Notes under the pieces: model-generated
The model's input: only the letters and a program-made list of their open reading frames with translations
Database searches by the model: none
Told to the model about the DNA's origin: nothing
Translations under genes and position numbers: made by a program
Shown: piece after piece, positions 23,404 to 32,005 of the stretch
Numbering within the stretch: position 1 is the stretch's first letter
Layout of the letters: each line of letters starts with the position of its first letter
Source: an uncultured Acidimicrobiales bacterium
GTDB lineage: Bacteria > Actinomycetota > Acidimicrobiia > Acidimicrobiales > AC-14
Length of the DNA stretch: 35,759 bases
Assembly (NCBI GenBank): GCA_902805665.1
Contig: CADCTB010000003.1
Coordinates: 1 to 35,759, forward strand
Direction: 5' to 3'

Positions 23404-23952
23404 ATGATCACGATCATCGTCGTCGCTCTGGTGGTCCTCCTCCTCTTGTACGTGATCGTCACGTACAACGGCCTGGTCCGGCTGCGGAACCGAATCCAGA
23501 ACGCCTGGGCCCAGATCGACGTGCAGCTCCGCCGTCGCTACGACCTGATCCCGAACCTGGTCGAGACGGTCAAGGGCTACGCCACCCACGAGAAGGGCAC
23601 CTTCGAGGCCGTCACCCAGGCCCGGGCCAACGCCATCAACGCCCAGGGGCCGGCCGAGCAGGCCCAGGCCGAGAACATGATCAGCGGCGCCCTGAAGTCC
23701 CTCTTCGCCGTGTCCGAGGCGTACCCCGACCTCAAGGCCAACCAGAACTTCCTGTCCCTGCAGGAGGAGCTGAGCGGCACCGAGGGCCGGATCTCCTACG
23801 CCCGGCAGTACTACAACGACGCCGTGCTGCGGATGAACACCAAGATCCAGAGCTTCCCCTCGAACATCCTCGCCGGGATGTTCGGCTTCAAGGAGCACGA
23901 GTACTTCGAGGCGGACGACACCTCCCGCGGCCCGGTCTCCGTGCAGTTCTGA
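23404..23952 (+). CDS. lemA: LemA family membrane protein
   Basis: 182 residues from ATG 23404. A single N-terminal membrane helix (2-20) is followed by the LemA helical-bundle signature YNGLVRLRNRIQNAWAQIDV, then RRYDLIPNLVETVKGYA, and the ARQYYNDAVLRMNTKIQSFP motif. The topology is expected to be N-out with a long coiled helical domain. LemA genes are widely paired with HtpX-type proteases, as here, though the molecular function is unresolved. It is probably in one operon with pimA, htpX and the DUF3048 genes. Confidence 0.95.
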   Translation: MITIIVVALVVLLLLYVIVTYNGLVRLRNRIQNAWAQIDVQLRRRYDLIPNLVETVKGYATHEKGTFEAVTQARANAINAQGPAEQAQAENMISGALKSLFAVSEAYPDLKANQNFLSLQEELSGTEGRISYARQYYNDAVLRMNTKIQSFPSNILAGMFGFKEHEYFEADDTSRGPVSVQF

Positions 23953-23961
23953 GCGACGCTC

Positions 23962-24873
23962 CTGTACGACCAGATCTCCTCCAACAAACGGCGTTCGGTC
24001 CTGCTGGTCCTGCTCTTCGTGGGCCTGGTGATGGTGGTCGCCTGGGCCGTCGACCTCCTGCTCGGGTTCGGCCTCGCCGGGCTGGCCGTCGCCCTGATCG
24101 TGGCGGCCGTCGGCGCGGGGGTGGCCTACTGGAAGTCCGACTCCATCGCCCTGGCCATGAGCCACGCCCGACCGGCCGACCCGACCGCCCATGCCCGGCT
24201 GCACAACCTCGTCGAGGGCCTCTGCATCGCCGCCGGCTTGCCCAAGCCCCGTATCTACGTGATCGAGGACGACGCGCCCAACGCCTTCGCCACCGGCCGC
24301 AACCCCCGCCACGCGGCGGTGGCGGTGACCACCGGCCTGATGGACAAGCTCACCCGGATCGAACTGGAGGGCGTCCTCGCCCATGAGCTGAGCCACATCA
24401 AAAACTACGACATCCTGGTCTCCACCCTGGCGGTGACGTTGGTGGGGGTCGTGGCCCTGCTCGCCGACTTCAGCCTGCGGTTCCTGTGGTGGGGCGGTCC
24501 GCGACACCGCGACGACAGCCGGGCCGGAGGTGGCGGCCCCGTCGCCGCCCTCGCCATCGTGGGGTTCCTGCTGCTGCTGGTCGCCCCACTGGTGGCCAAG
24601 TTGATGCAGGCCACGATCAGCCGCCGGCGCGAGGCGCTCGCCGATGTGAGCGGCGTGGCCCTCACCCGGTACCCTCCGGGACTGATTTCGGCATTGGAGA
24701 AGCTCAAGGACGACACGACCGTCGTCCATTCGTCGTCGAGGGCCACGGCCCACCTCTGGGTGGAGTCCCCGCTGGCCCGCACGCCGGAGGAGGGGCGGCT
24801 CTCTCGGTTGAACCGATTGTTCGACACGCACCCTCCCCTGGAGGAGCGAATCCAGGCCCTCAAGGAGCTGTAA
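23962..24873 (+). CDS. htpX: HtpX-like M48 membrane metalloprotease; probable CTG start
   Basis: The conserved start of the family (YDQISSNKRRSVLLVLLFVG) is encoded from codon two onward, but its first codon is CTG at 23962, nine bases after the lemA stop. The first standard start is GTG 24019 (284 aa), which would cut off the cytoplasmic N-terminus and half of the first membrane helix. I therefore extend to CTG (303 aa). The zinc site HELSH lies at 141-145 in this numbering, with the third ligand in RRREALADVSG. The membrane segments at ~20-55 and ~160-220 are typical. HtpX degrades damaged membrane proteins and is usually stress-induced. Confidence 0.9.
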   Translation: MYDQISSNKRRSVLLVLLFVGLVMVVAWAVDLLLGFGLAGLAVALIVAAVGAGVAYWKSDSIALAMSHARPADPTAHARLHNLVEGLCIAAGLPKPRIYVIEDDAPNAFATGRNPRHAAVAVTTGLMDKLTRIELEGVLAHELSHIKNYDILVSTLAVTLVGVVALLADFSLRFLWWGGPRHRDDSRAGGGGPVAALAIVGFLLLLVAPLVAKLMQATISRRREALADVSGVALTRYPPGLISALEKLKDDTTVVHSSSRATAHLWVESPLARTPEEGRLSRLNRLFDTHPPLEERIQALKEL

Positions 24874-24878
24874 AAGAA

Positions 24879-25901
24879 ATGAAGCGCAGAACGATCTCGC
24901 TGGCCGTGACGCTGGTGCTCGCCCTCACCGCCGCATGCGGAGGCGGCGGCGGCGACGCGGCCGACGTCGGGTCGGTGGGCCCCGGGCCCAACGACCCCCC
25001 CGCCGAGGCCACCCCCGTCGTCGGTAGGTACCCGCTCACGGGCATGCCGGCCACCGACGCGGCCAAGCTCCGCCGGCCGGCCGTCGCCGTGAAGATCGAC
25101 AACAACGCCCAGGCCCGTCCGCAGGCGGGGCTCGAGGCCGCCGACGTGATCTACGAGGAGTTCACCGAGGGCATCACCCGCTTCGTCGTGGTCTTCCAGT
25201 CCTCCGACGCCGCCCAGGTGGGACCGGTGCGTTCGGTACGGCCGGGCGACCCCGGCATCGTCAAGCCGTTCGGTGGGCCACTGGTGTTCTCCGGCGGGTC
25301 ACCTGCGGTCCTGGACGTCGTCCGGACGGCCGGCATCACCCAGGTGACCGAGAACGACAGGGAGACCCTCAAGCGCCGCAGCGGCAGGAGGGCCCCCCAC
25401 AACCTCTACACCGACACCGGACTGATGTTCCGGAAGGCCGGCGCCGGATCTCCTCCGCCGGCGTTCTCGACGTTCCTCGCCGCCGGCCCGCCGCCGGCGG
25501 TACCGGGCGCCACGCCCGCTCTCAACGTGCGACTGTCCCCGGCGCCGGGCGTGACCGCGCAGTACCAGTGGGATGCCGCGGCCAACGTCTGGAAGCGGTC
25601 GACTGACGGCCGCCCCCACACGCTCGAGGGCGGTGCGCAGCTCTCGCCGCGCAACGTGATCGTCCAGTACGCGCCGTACGTGGTCTTCCCTCCCGATGCG
25701 AAGGTGCGCTACCCCGAGGTCGTCGGCTCCGGCGACGCGGTCGTCTTCCTGGCCGGCAGCCAGATCAAGGCCCGCTGGAACAAGGCGTCCGCGGGCGCGA
25801 TGACGACGTTCTCCGACGCTGCCGGGAGGCCCATCGCCCTGACCCCCGGGCAGACCTGGGTCCACCTGCAGGCCCCCGGCTCGGCCGTCACCGTCGGGTG
25901 A
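24879..25901 (+). CDS. DUF3048 (YerB-type) lipoprotein, first copy
   Basis: 340 residues from ATG 24879. The upstream htpX end supplies AAGGAG at 24860-24865, a longer than usual spacing. A signal peptide ends with the lipobox LTAAC (Cys20), followed by a Gly-rich linker. The DUF3048 core shows [51 protein letters not shown], and the C-terminal [20 protein letters not shown] and GQTWVHL segments. The family is related to Bacillus YerB; its function is not established. It is immediately followed by a second copy with a 4-base overlap. Confidence 0.93.
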   Translation: MKRRTISLAVTLVLALTAACGGGGGDAADVGSVGPGPNDPPAEATPVVGRYPLTGMPATDAAKLRRPAVAVKIDNNAQARPQAGLEAADVIYEEFTEGITRFVVVFQSSDAAQVGPVRSVRPGDPGIVKPFGGPLVFSGGSPAVLDVVRTAGITQVTENDRETLKRRSGRRAPHNLYTDTGLMFRKAGAGSPPPAFSTFLAAGPPPAVPGATPALNVRLSPAPGVTAQYQWDAAANVWKRSTDGRPHTLEGGAQLSPRNVIVQYAPYVVFPPDAKVRYPEVVGSGDAVVFLAGSQIKARWNKASAGAMTTFSDAAGRPIALTPGQTWVHLQAPGSAVTVG

Positions 25902-26932
25902 GGCGCGGCATGCGCCGTCGCACCCCCGCCGTCGCACTCGCCGTCGCCCTGGTCCTGACCGCCTGCTCCAGCGGCGGCGACGAGGCGGGCGGTGGACCCC
26001 CGCCGGCCGACGTCACGACCACGACCCTTGCGCCGTTTGCCCCACTCACCGGCCTGCCCTTGACGGACCAGGCCCGTCTGGCCCGGCCCGCGCTGGTGGT
26101 CAAGATCGAGAACGCTCCGGCGTCGCGACCGCAGTCGGCGCTCGACGTCGCCGACGTGGTCTACGAGGAGATCGTGGAGGGAGGGATCACCCGGTTCCTC
26201 GCCGTGTTCCACTCCACCGACGCCGACCTCATCGGTCCGGTGCGCTCCCTTCGACCCTCCGATCCCGACATCATCGCCCCCTTCGGCGGCCTGTTCGCCT
26301 ATTCCGGCGGCATTCCCAACTTCATCGACATCCTCCGGAAGACGCCGGGGATCACCGACGTGGGGGTCGACCTTCTCGACGAGGGCCCCGACAAGCCCTA
26401 CACGCGCCGGGCCGGCCGCACCCCGCCCAACAACCTCTACACCTCGACCTCCAAGCTGTACCCCAGGGCCCCGGGCACCGGCACCAGGCCGCCGGGGCGC
26501 TTCGCCGAGTTCCTTCCGGCCGGGCAGGCGTTCACCGCAGCCGGCGCCACCCCTGCCGTCAACCTCACCGCCACCATCGGGATCACCACCGTCGTGTTCA
26601 ACTACGACGCCCAGTCGATGACGTACCGGCGCAGTGGATTGGTGGAGGGGGCCGGGGTGGTGGCGCCGACCAACCTCATCGTGCAGTTCACGTCGTATGT
26701 GGAGACCGACGAGACGGATCTGACCAATACGACGGTGGAGAAGGCGGTCACCGTCGGCTCGGGCGACGCGATCATCCTGTCCGGTGGCATGGCGGTGCGG
26801 GGCCGGTGGTCGAGGCCGTCGGCGACGGCGTTCACCACCTACACCGACGCCAGCGGCACGCCGATCAAGCTCTCCGCCGGCCGCACGTGGGTCGAGCTGG
26901 CCCGCAACGGCGCCGCCGCCACCACCCGGTAG
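25898..26932 (+). CDS. DUF3048 (YerB-type) lipoprotein, second copy
   Basis: 344 residues from GTG 25898, which overlaps the previous stop as GTGA. The signal peptide ends with the lipobox LVLTAC, followed by a Gly/Pro linker and Thr-rich stretch. The core repeats the first copy's landmarks: [65 protein letters not shown] and a closing GRTWVEL. It is a diverged tandem duplicate, still clearly alignable throughout. Two adjacent copies suggest non-identical binding roles at the cell surface (inference). Confidence 0.93.
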   Translation: MRRGMRRRTPAVALAVALVLTACSSGGDEAGGGPPPADVTTTTLAPFAPLTGLPLTDQARLARPALVVKIENAPASRPQSALDVADVVYEEIVEGGITRFLAVFHSTDADLIGPVRSLRPSDPDIIAPFGGLFAYSGGIPNFIDILRKTPGITDVGVDLLDEGPDKPYTRRAGRTPPNNLYTSTSKLYPRAPGTGTRPPGRFAEFLPAGQAFTAAGATPAVNLTATIGITTVVFNYDAQSMTYRRSGLVEGAGVVAPTNLIVQFTSYVETDETDLTNTTVEKAVTVGSGDAIILSGGMAVRGRWSRPSATAFTTYTDASGTPIKLSAGRTWVELARNGAAATTR

Positions 26933-26969
26933 ACCGGGCTGTTGGCCGGAGTGGTGTGGAGGACTTCGG

Positions 26970-26975
26970 TAGAAT
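26970..26975 (+). promoter_or_regulatory. Probable -10 of a leaderless pdxS promoter
   Basis: TAGAAT ends seven bases before the pdxS ATG, and there is no Shine-Dalgarno sequence between them. The predicted transcription start would fall on or next to the A of ATG. No good -35 was seen at 16-19 bases. Confidence 0.5.
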
Positions 26976-26982
26976 CGGACCC

Positions 26983-27867
26983 ATGACCGACCGCAACACC
27001 GGCAGTTCCCGAGTAAAGCGCGGCCTGGCCGAGATGCTGAAGGGCGGCGTCATCATGGACGTCGTCGACGTCGAGCAGGCCAAGATCGCCGAGGACGCGG
27101 GCGCGGTGGCGGTCATGGCCCTCGAGCGGGTGCCGGCCGACATCCGCCGCGACGGCGGCGTCGCCCGCATGAGCGATCCGGCCATGATCGAGGCCATCCA
27201 GGCCGCGGTCACCATCCCCGTCATGGCCAAGGCCCGTATCGGGCACTTCGCCGAGGCCCAGGTGCTGGAGTCGCTGCAGGTCGACTACATCGACGAGAGC
27301 GAGGTGCTCACCCCCGCCGACGAGGCCCACCACATCGACAAGTGGCCCTTCACCGTGCCCTTCGTCTGCGGCGCCACCAACCTCGGCGAGGCGCTCCGGC
27401 GCATCTCCGAGGGCGCGGCCATGATCCGCTCCAAGGGCGAGGCCGGCACTGGCAACATCGTCGAGGCCGTCCGTCACCTGCGCTCGATCCTGGGCGACAT
27501 CCGCCGGCTCACCCAGGCCGACGCCGCCGAGCGCTACGCGTGGGCCAAGCAGCTGCAGGCCCCGATCGACCTGGTGGCCGAGGTCGCCGACACCGGCGCG
27601 CTGCCCGTGCCCCTGTTCTGCGCCGGAGGCATCGCCACCCCGGCCGACGCTTCGCTGGTAATGCAGCTCGGCGCCGAGGCCGTTTTCGTCGGATCGGGCA
27701 TCTTCAAAAGCAGCGACCCCGACGCCATGGCCCGCGCCGTCGTCGAGGCCACCGCCCACTTCCGTGACGCGTCGATCGTGGCCAAGGTCAGCCGGGGCCT
27801 GGGCGAGGCCATGCGGGGCGCGGAGATCCAGGGTCTCGACACCCGTATGGCGGAGCGCGGCTGGTGA
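26983..27867 (+). CDS. pdxS: Pyridoxal 5'-phosphate synthase subunit PdxS
   Basis: 294 residues from ATG 26983. It is a (beta/alpha)8 synthase that builds PLP from ribose 5-phosphate, glyceraldehyde 3-phosphate and ammonia supplied by PdxT. Active-site residues are in place: Asp26 (VIMDVVD), Lys83 (MAKARIGH) and Lys151 ([10 protein letters not shown]). The C-terminal phosphate loop [10 protein letters not shown] is present. The chain ends with a short tail and pdxT follows 12 bases later. A leaderless -10 precedes the gene. Length and conservation are normal for the family. Confidence 0.98.
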   Translation: MTDRNTGSSRVKRGLAEMLKGGVIMDVVDVEQAKIAEDAGAVAVMALERVPADIRRDGGVARMSDPAMIEAIQAAVTIPVMAKARIGHFAEAQVLESLQVDYIDESEVLTPADEAHHIDKWPFTVPFVCGATNLGEALRRISEGAAMIRSKGEAGTGNIVEAVRHLRSILGDIRRLTQADAAERYAWAKQLQAPIDLVAEVADTGALPVPLFCAGGIATPADASLVMQLGAEAVFVGSGIFKSSDPDAMARAVVEATAHFRDASIVAKVSRGLGEAMRGAEIQGLDTRMAERGW

Positions 27868-27879
27868 GGCGGCCTCCAG

Positions 27880-28449
27880 GTGCACAAGGTCGGGGTGCTG
27901 GCTCTGCAAGGGGCGTGGCAGCGCCACGCTGAGGCGCTGGGCGCACTCGGCGCGCACGCCGTCGAGGTGCGCACCCCCGAGGACCTGAGTGGGCTCGAGG
28001 GGCTCATCCTGCCGGGTGGCGAGTCGACCACGATGTCGAGGCTGCTCGAGCTCTCCGGCTTGTTCGAGCCGGTGGCCGAGCGCCTGGCCGAGGGGATGCC
28101 CGCGTTCGGCACGTGTGCAGGCATGATCCTGCTGGCCGGTGAGATCCGCGACGGCCGCCCGGACCAGCGCAGCTTCGGTGTCCTCGACGTCTCGGTCCGC
28201 CGGAATGCGTTCGGGCGCCAGGTGGACTCCTTCGAGGCCGACGTGGCGGTCGACGGCCTGGGCGGGGGAGGCTTCCCCGCGGTGTTCATCCGGGCGCCGG
28301 TGATCGACCGGGTCGGCGACGGTGTCGAGGTGCTGGCCTCGGTCGGCGGCCACCCCGTGCTGTGCCGGCAGGGCCGAGTCCTGGCCGCCGCGTTCCATCC
28401 CGAGCTCTCCGACGACCTACGGCTGCACCAACTCTTCCTGGAGGATTGA
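27880..28449 (+). CDS. pdxT: Pyridoxal 5'-phosphate synthase glutaminase subunit PdxT
   Basis: 189 residues from GTG 27880. It is a class I glutamine amidotransferase that passes ammonia to PdxS. The oxyanion strand LILPGGEST, nucleophile Cys79 in GTCAGM, and His173/Glu175 in FHPEL complete the triad. It is adjacent to pdxS in the same order as in other actinobacteria and ends three bases before yebC, so the three genes are probably co-transcribed. Confidence 0.97.
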   Translation: MHKVGVLALQGAWQRHAEALGALGAHAVEVRTPEDLSGLEGLILPGGESTTMSRLLELSGLFEPVAERLAEGMPAFGTCAGMILLAGEIRDGRPDQRSFGVLDVSVRRNAFGRQVDSFEADVAVDGLGGGGFPAVFIRAPVIDRVGDGVEVLASVGGHPVLCRQGRVLAAAFHPELSDDLRLHQLFLED

Positions 28450-28452
28450 CGA

Positions 28453-29217
28453 ATGTCCGGACATTCCAAGTGGGCGACCATCAAGCACCAGAAGGGCGCC
28501 AAGGACAAGGTCAGGGCCAAGGTGTTCGCCAAGGTCCTCCGCCAGGTGGAGGTAGCCGCCCGGGAGGGCGGGGGCGACATGGCCGCCAACGCCACGCTGC
28601 GCAGCATGTACCAGAAGGCCCGCGAGGCATCGGTGCCCACCGACACCATCGAGCGGGCCATCAAGCGCGGCACCGGTGACCTGGAGGGCGTGCGGTACGA
28701 GCCGGTGAACTACGAGGGCTACGCGCCGCTGGGCGTCGCCGTCTACGTCGAAACGCTCACCGACAACCGCAACCGCACCGGGGCCGACGTGCGGGCCATC
28801 TTCTCCAAGAACGGCGGATCGAGCGCCGAGCCGGGCGCGGTCGCCTGGCAGTTCGAGCGCAAGGCGGTGATCATCACCCCCAAGGGGGGGCCGGCGTCCG
28901 ACGAGGACGAGGTGATGATGATCGGGCTCGACGCCGGTATGGAGGACCTCGAGGACCAGGGCGACACCTGGCAGCTCACCGCGCCGCCCACCGACCTGGG
29001 CCGCCTCCGCGACGCCCTGGAGGCGGCAGGCGTGAAGGTGACGTCCGCCGAGCTCACCATGGTGCCCACCTCCACCATCGCCCTCGAGTCCGAGGCCGAC
29101 GCCCGCAAGGTGCTGCGCCTGGTCGACGCCCTCGAGGACCACGACGACGTCCAAGCGGTCTACGCCAACTTCGACATCCCCGACTCCGTGCTGCAGCTGG
29201 TCGAAGCGGGCGCCTGA
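28453..29217 (+). CDS. yebC: YebC/PmpR/TACO1 family protein
   Basis: 254 residues from ATG 28453. The start MSGHSKWATIKHQKGAKD is the family signature, followed by GGDMAANATLRSMYQKAR and YEGYAPLGVAVYVETLTDN. Older work calls the family transcriptional regulators, while more recent work links it to translation of proline-rich stretches. It sits between pdxT and ruvC, a position conserved in many bacteria. The secD and secF products here contain Pro-rich segments, so a translational role would be relevant nearby (inference). Confidence 0.97.
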   Translation: MSGHSKWATIKHQKGAKDKVRAKVFAKVLRQVEVAAREGGGDMAANATLRSMYQKAREASVPTDTIERAIKRGTGDLEGVRYEPVNYEGYAPLGVAVYVETLTDNRNRTGADVRAIFSKNGGSSAEPGAVAWQFERKAVIITPKGGPASDEDEVMMIGLDAGMEDLEDQGDTWQLTAPPTDLGRLRDALEAAGVKVTSAELTMVPTSTIALESEADARKVLRLVDALEDHDDVQAVYANFDIPDSVLQLVEAGA

Positions 29218-29259
29218 CCGCGGCAACCACCGGTCCACCAACCACTGAAGCGTGTCCGC

Positions 29260-29265
29260 TAGAGT
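29260..29265 (+). promoter_or_regulatory. Probable -10 of a ruvC promoter
   Basis: TAGAGT ends nine bases before the ruvC ATG with no ribosome site between. It lies in the 57-base gap after yebC, which suggests ruvC has its own, near-leaderless promoter. The -35 is not evident. Confidence 0.45.
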
Positions 29266-29274
29266 TTCGAACGA

Positions 29275-29778
29275 ATGTTCGTGCTCGGGATCGATCCAGG
29301 GGTGTCGCGATGCGGCTACGGCTGCGTCGAGGGAGGGCCTGGCGCGGCGCCGCGCGTTGTTTCGGTGGGCGTGTTGACCACCCCGCCGTCCGACGCGCTT
29401 CCCGGGCGGCTGGCTGCACTCGACACCGACCTGCGGGGCCTGGTCGCCGAGTTCCGGCCCTCGGTCGTGGCCGTGGAGCGGGTGTTCTTCCAGGTCAACG
29501 CCCGGACGGCCATGTCGGTCGGGCAGGCCAGCGGCCTGGCCCTGGTCGCCGCCGCCCAGGCCGGATGTGAGGTGGTGCAGTACACGCCGAACGAGGTGAA
29601 GCAGGCGGTCGCCGGCTACGGCTCGGCGCCCAAGGAGCAGGTCCAGCGCATGGTCCAGACGCTCCTGGGCCTCGCGGAGCTGCCCAGCCCGCCCGACGCC
29701 GCCGATGCCCTCGCCCTCGCGCTCTGCCACCTGGCCATGGCCCCCATGCGGGCCCGGGTGGCGGCGAAGAGCCGATGA
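29275..29778 (+). CDS. ruvC: Holliday junction resolvase RuvC
   Basis: 167 residues from ATG 29275. It is an RNase H-fold endonuclease that resolves four-way junctions with RuvAB. The acidic catalytic residues are visible: Asp7 (GIDPGVSRCGYG), Glu68 (AVERVFF), and Asp141/Asp144 (PPDAADALALALCH). The stop overlaps ruvA as ATGA. Length is typical. Confidence 0.97.
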   Translation: MFVLGIDPGVSRCGYGCVEGGPGAAPRVVSVGVLTTPPSDALPGRLAALDTDLRGLVAEFRPSVVAVERVFFQVNARTAMSVGQASGLALVAAAQAGCEVVQYTPNEVKQAVAGYGSAPKEQVQRMVQTLLGLAELPSPPDAADALALALCHLAMAPMRARVAAKSR

Positions 29779-30377
29779 TCGGAAGACTGCGGGGCACGCT
29801 CGTCCATCGCTCCCATCGTGGCGAGGTGGTCCTCGACGTGGGCGGGGTGGGCTACCGGATCAGCGTGTCGCCGGCCACGAGCGTCGCGCTGGGCAACATC
29901 GGCGACGAGGTCGTGGTCCACACCCACCTGCACGTCCGCGAGGACGCGCTCACCCTGTTCGGCTTCGCCACCGCCGACGGTCGGGACTGCTTCGAGTCGC
30001 TCCTCGGGGCCCACGGTGTCGGCCCCGGTCTGGCCCTGGCCATCCTGTCGACGCACGGGCCGAACGAGCTGCGCCGCGTCGTGATGGAGGCTGACCTCGA
30101 CGCCCTCACGCTCGTGCCCGGCGTGGGCCGGAAGACGGCGGCCCGGCTCCTGCTGGAGCTGAAGTCCCGGCTCGACGTGCCCGAAGGCGCCGGCTTCGAG
30201 GCCGACGGCGGGGCCGGCGGCACGACCGGCTCTCCGAGGGCCGACGTGCGGGCCGCCCTGGCCGCCCTCGGCTACCAGCCCGAGGAGGTCCGCAAGGCCA
30301 TGGGCCAGCTGCCGTCGGAGGGCGACCTGACCACCCTCGTCCGCACCGCTCTCCAAACGCTCGGGCCCAGCCGGTGA
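29775..30377 (+). CDS. ruvA: Holliday junction branch-migration protein RuvA
   Basis: 200 residues from ATG 29775, overlapping ruvC. The N-terminal OB-fold (MIGRLRGTLVHRS, VGYRISV), helix-hairpin-helix pair (LLGAHGVGPGLALAIL; LVPGVGRKTAARLLLELK) and the flexible linker plus C-terminal RuvB-binding domain (ADVRAALAALGYQPEEVRKA) are all present. RuvA grips the junction and loads RuvB. Its stop lies in GTGA, followed not by ruvB but by a chain of repeat-encoded mini-frames. Confidence 0.97.
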   Translation: MIGRLRGTLVHRSHRGEVVLDVGGVGYRISVSPATSVALGNIGDEVVVHTHLHVREDALTLFGFATADGRDCFESLLGAHGVGPGLALAILSTHGPNELRRVVMEADLDALTLVPGVGRKTAARLLLELKSRLDVPEGAGFEADGGAGGTTGSPRADVRAALAALGYQPEEVRKAMGQLPSEGDLTTLVRTALQTLGPSR

Positions 30378-30390
30378 CCGGAACAGCGAC

Positions 30391-30617
30391 GCGCGCAGCG
30401 ACCGGATGACGACCGGAGCGAGCACGGCGAGCCGGGCTGCCGGCCCTGCCGGAGCGCAGTGGAGGCCGTTGCCGGAAGCCCATCAGGGCTCGGCGCGCGC
30501 AGCGACCAGATGACGGCCGGAGCGAGCACGCCGAGCCGGGCTGCCGGCCCTGGCGGAGCGCAGTGGAGGCGGTTGCCGGAAGCCCATCAGGGCTCGGCGC
30601 GCGCAGCGACCAGATGA
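30391..30617 (+). repeat. Tandem 104-bp repeat forming coupled mini-frames between ruvA and ruvB
   Basis: Two full 104-base units (30391-30494 and 30495-30598; I count five differences) are followed by a partial third that runs into ruvB. Each unit contains an 11-base stem, GGGCTGCCGGC with GCCGGAAGCCC (30434-30444 with 30471-30481, and again 104 bases later), with one G/A mismatch. The register is exact for translation: the ruvA stop overlaps a GTG 11-codon frame (30374-30409), then 35-codon frames at 30406-30513 and 30510-30617 follow, each joined by ATGA, and the last overlaps the ruvB ATG. The function of the element is unknown. A diverged copy lies between secD and secF. Confidence 0.85.
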
Positions 30618-31645
30618 CAAGGAACGAGCTGCTGACGCCCCTGTCGGGGCCGAGCGAGCAGCCCGAGGAGGTGACGCTGCGGCCCCGCCGGCTCGAGGAG
30701 TTCGTGGGCCAGGCCCAACTGCGCCAGCACCTCGAGATCCTGTTGGAGGCGGCTCGTCGCCGGGGCGAGCCGGCCGACCACCTGCTGCTGGCCGGGCCGC
30801 CCGGCCTCGGCAAGACCAGCCTGGCCGGCATCGTCGCCGCCGAGATGGGGGTGACCCTGCGGGTGACGTCGGGGCCGGCGCTGGAGCGCGCCGGCGACCT
30901 GGCCTCGGTCCTCACCAACCTCGACGAGGGCGACGTGCTGTTCATCGACGAGATCCACCGCCTGCCCCGGGTGGTGGAGGAAGTGCTCTATCCGGCCATG
31001 GAGGATTTCCAGCTCGACATCGTCCTCGGCAAGGGCCCGTCGGCGCGCTCCCTGCGCCTCGACCTGCCCCGCTTCACCCTCGTGGGGGCCACCACCCGCA
31101 CCGGGCTGATCACCGGTCCGCTCCGCGACCGGTTCGGCTTCGTCGCCCGCCTGGACTACTACGACGTGGCCGAGCTGGAGGCCATCGTCGTGCGGGCCGC
31201 CCGCATCATGGGCGTGTCCCTCGATCCGGCGGGCGGCCACGAGGTGGCCCGGCGGGCGCGGGGCACGCCCCGCATCGCCAACCGGCTGCTGCGCCGGGTC
31301 CGTGACTACGCCGAGGTGCGGGCCGACGGCGTGGTCACCGAGGCGGCCGCCCGCGACGGACTTGCCCTCTTCGAGGTCGACGAGGCGGGGCTCGACAAGG
31401 TCGACCGGGCCATCCTCGTGGCGGTGTGCCGGCGCTTCGGAGGCGGCCCGGTCGGGCTCTCCACCCTGGCCATCTGCGTCGGGGAGGAGCCGGAGACCGT
31501 CGAGGACGTCTACGAGCCGTTCCTCCTGCAACTCGGGCTGCTGCAGCGCACCCCCAGGGGACGCGTGGCCACCCCGGCGGCGTGGGCCCACGTCGGCTTG
31601 GAGGCGCCCGAACCGGGCTCGTCGACCGCCGCCCTGTTCAGCTAG
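30614..31645 (+). CDS. ruvB: Holliday junction branch-migration ATPase RuvB
   Basis: 343 residues from ATG 30614. The frame is open further upstream, but only through the repeat. Walker A is GPPGLGKTS (61-69), Walker B FIDEIHR (~110-116), sensor 1 GATTRTG and the arginine-finger region GPLRDRFGF. The C-terminal winged helix covers [11 protein letters not shown] to the end. It is an AAA+ hexameric motor pumping DNA through the RuvA-bound junction. No Shine-Dalgarno precedes the ATG; translation probably depends on termination of the preceding mini-frame (inference). Confidence 0.97.
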   Translation: MTRNELLTPLSGPSEQPEEVTLRPRRLEEFVGQAQLRQHLEILLEAARRRGEPADHLLLAGPPGLGKTSLAGIVAAEMGVTLRVTSGPALERAGDLASVLTNLDEGDVLFIDEIHRLPRVVEEVLYPAMEDFQLDIVLGKGPSARSLRLDLPRFTLVGATTRTGLITGPLRDRFGFVARLDYYDVAELEAIVVRAARIMGVSLDPAGGHEVARRARGTPRIANRLLRRVRDYAEVRADGVVTEAAARDGLALFEVDEAGLDKVDRAILVAVCRRFGGGPVGLSTLAICVGEEPETVEDVYEPFLLQLGLLQRTPRGRVATPAAWAHVGLEAPEPGSSTAALFS

Positions 31646-31687
31646 GCAGTACCCTGAACTGCGGTCGCTCGGCGGCCCTCTTTTCTC

Positions 31688-32005
31688 ATGGGACCCCTTC
31701 TCGCGCTTCTCATCACCTTTGGCCTCATGTGGGTGCTGCTGATCCTTCCGCAGCAGCGCCGCATGAAGCAGCACCAGGCGGTGGTCGCCTCCCTGCGCGC
31801 CGGTGACGAGGTGGTCACCGCCGGCGGTGTGTACGGCACCATCACCTCGGTCGACGAAGACACGCTGGCCGTCGAGGTCGCCCCCGGCGTCGTGCTGCGG
31901 GTGCTGCGCAGCGCGGTCAGCCAGCGGGTCGGCCCCTACGACACAGACGAGGATGACGAGGACGACGACGTGATCGACCCGACGCCGGACAAGGACGGGC
32001 TCTGA
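31688..32005 (+). CDS. yajC: Preprotein translocase subunit YajC
   Basis: 105 residues from ATG 31688. A single membrane helix (3-20, LLALLITFGLMWVLLILP) is followed by the YajC motif QQRRMKQHQ, then LRAGDEVVTAGGVYGTI. The C-terminus is a long acidic tail (DEDDEDDD). YajC accompanies SecDF in the inner-membrane translocon. The stop overlaps the secD ATG by one base (TGATG). A possible -10 TACCCT lies at 31650-31655. Confidence 0.95.
   Translation: MGPLLALLITFGLMWVLLILPQQRRMKQHQAVVASLRAGDEVVTAGGVYGTITSVDEDTLAVEVAPGVVLRVLRSAVSQRVGPYDTDEDDEDDDVIDPTPDKDGL

Noticed and set aside
30563-30613. Upstream in-frame start for ruvB at 30563
   Set aside because: The added residues come from the repeat unit and do not resemble RuvB N-termini; ATG 30614 matches the family start and the ATGA junction.
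30106-30945. Minus-strand open frame across the ruvA-ruvB repeats
   Set aside because: It is antisense to two conserved genes; its internal similarity only reflects the DNA repeat.
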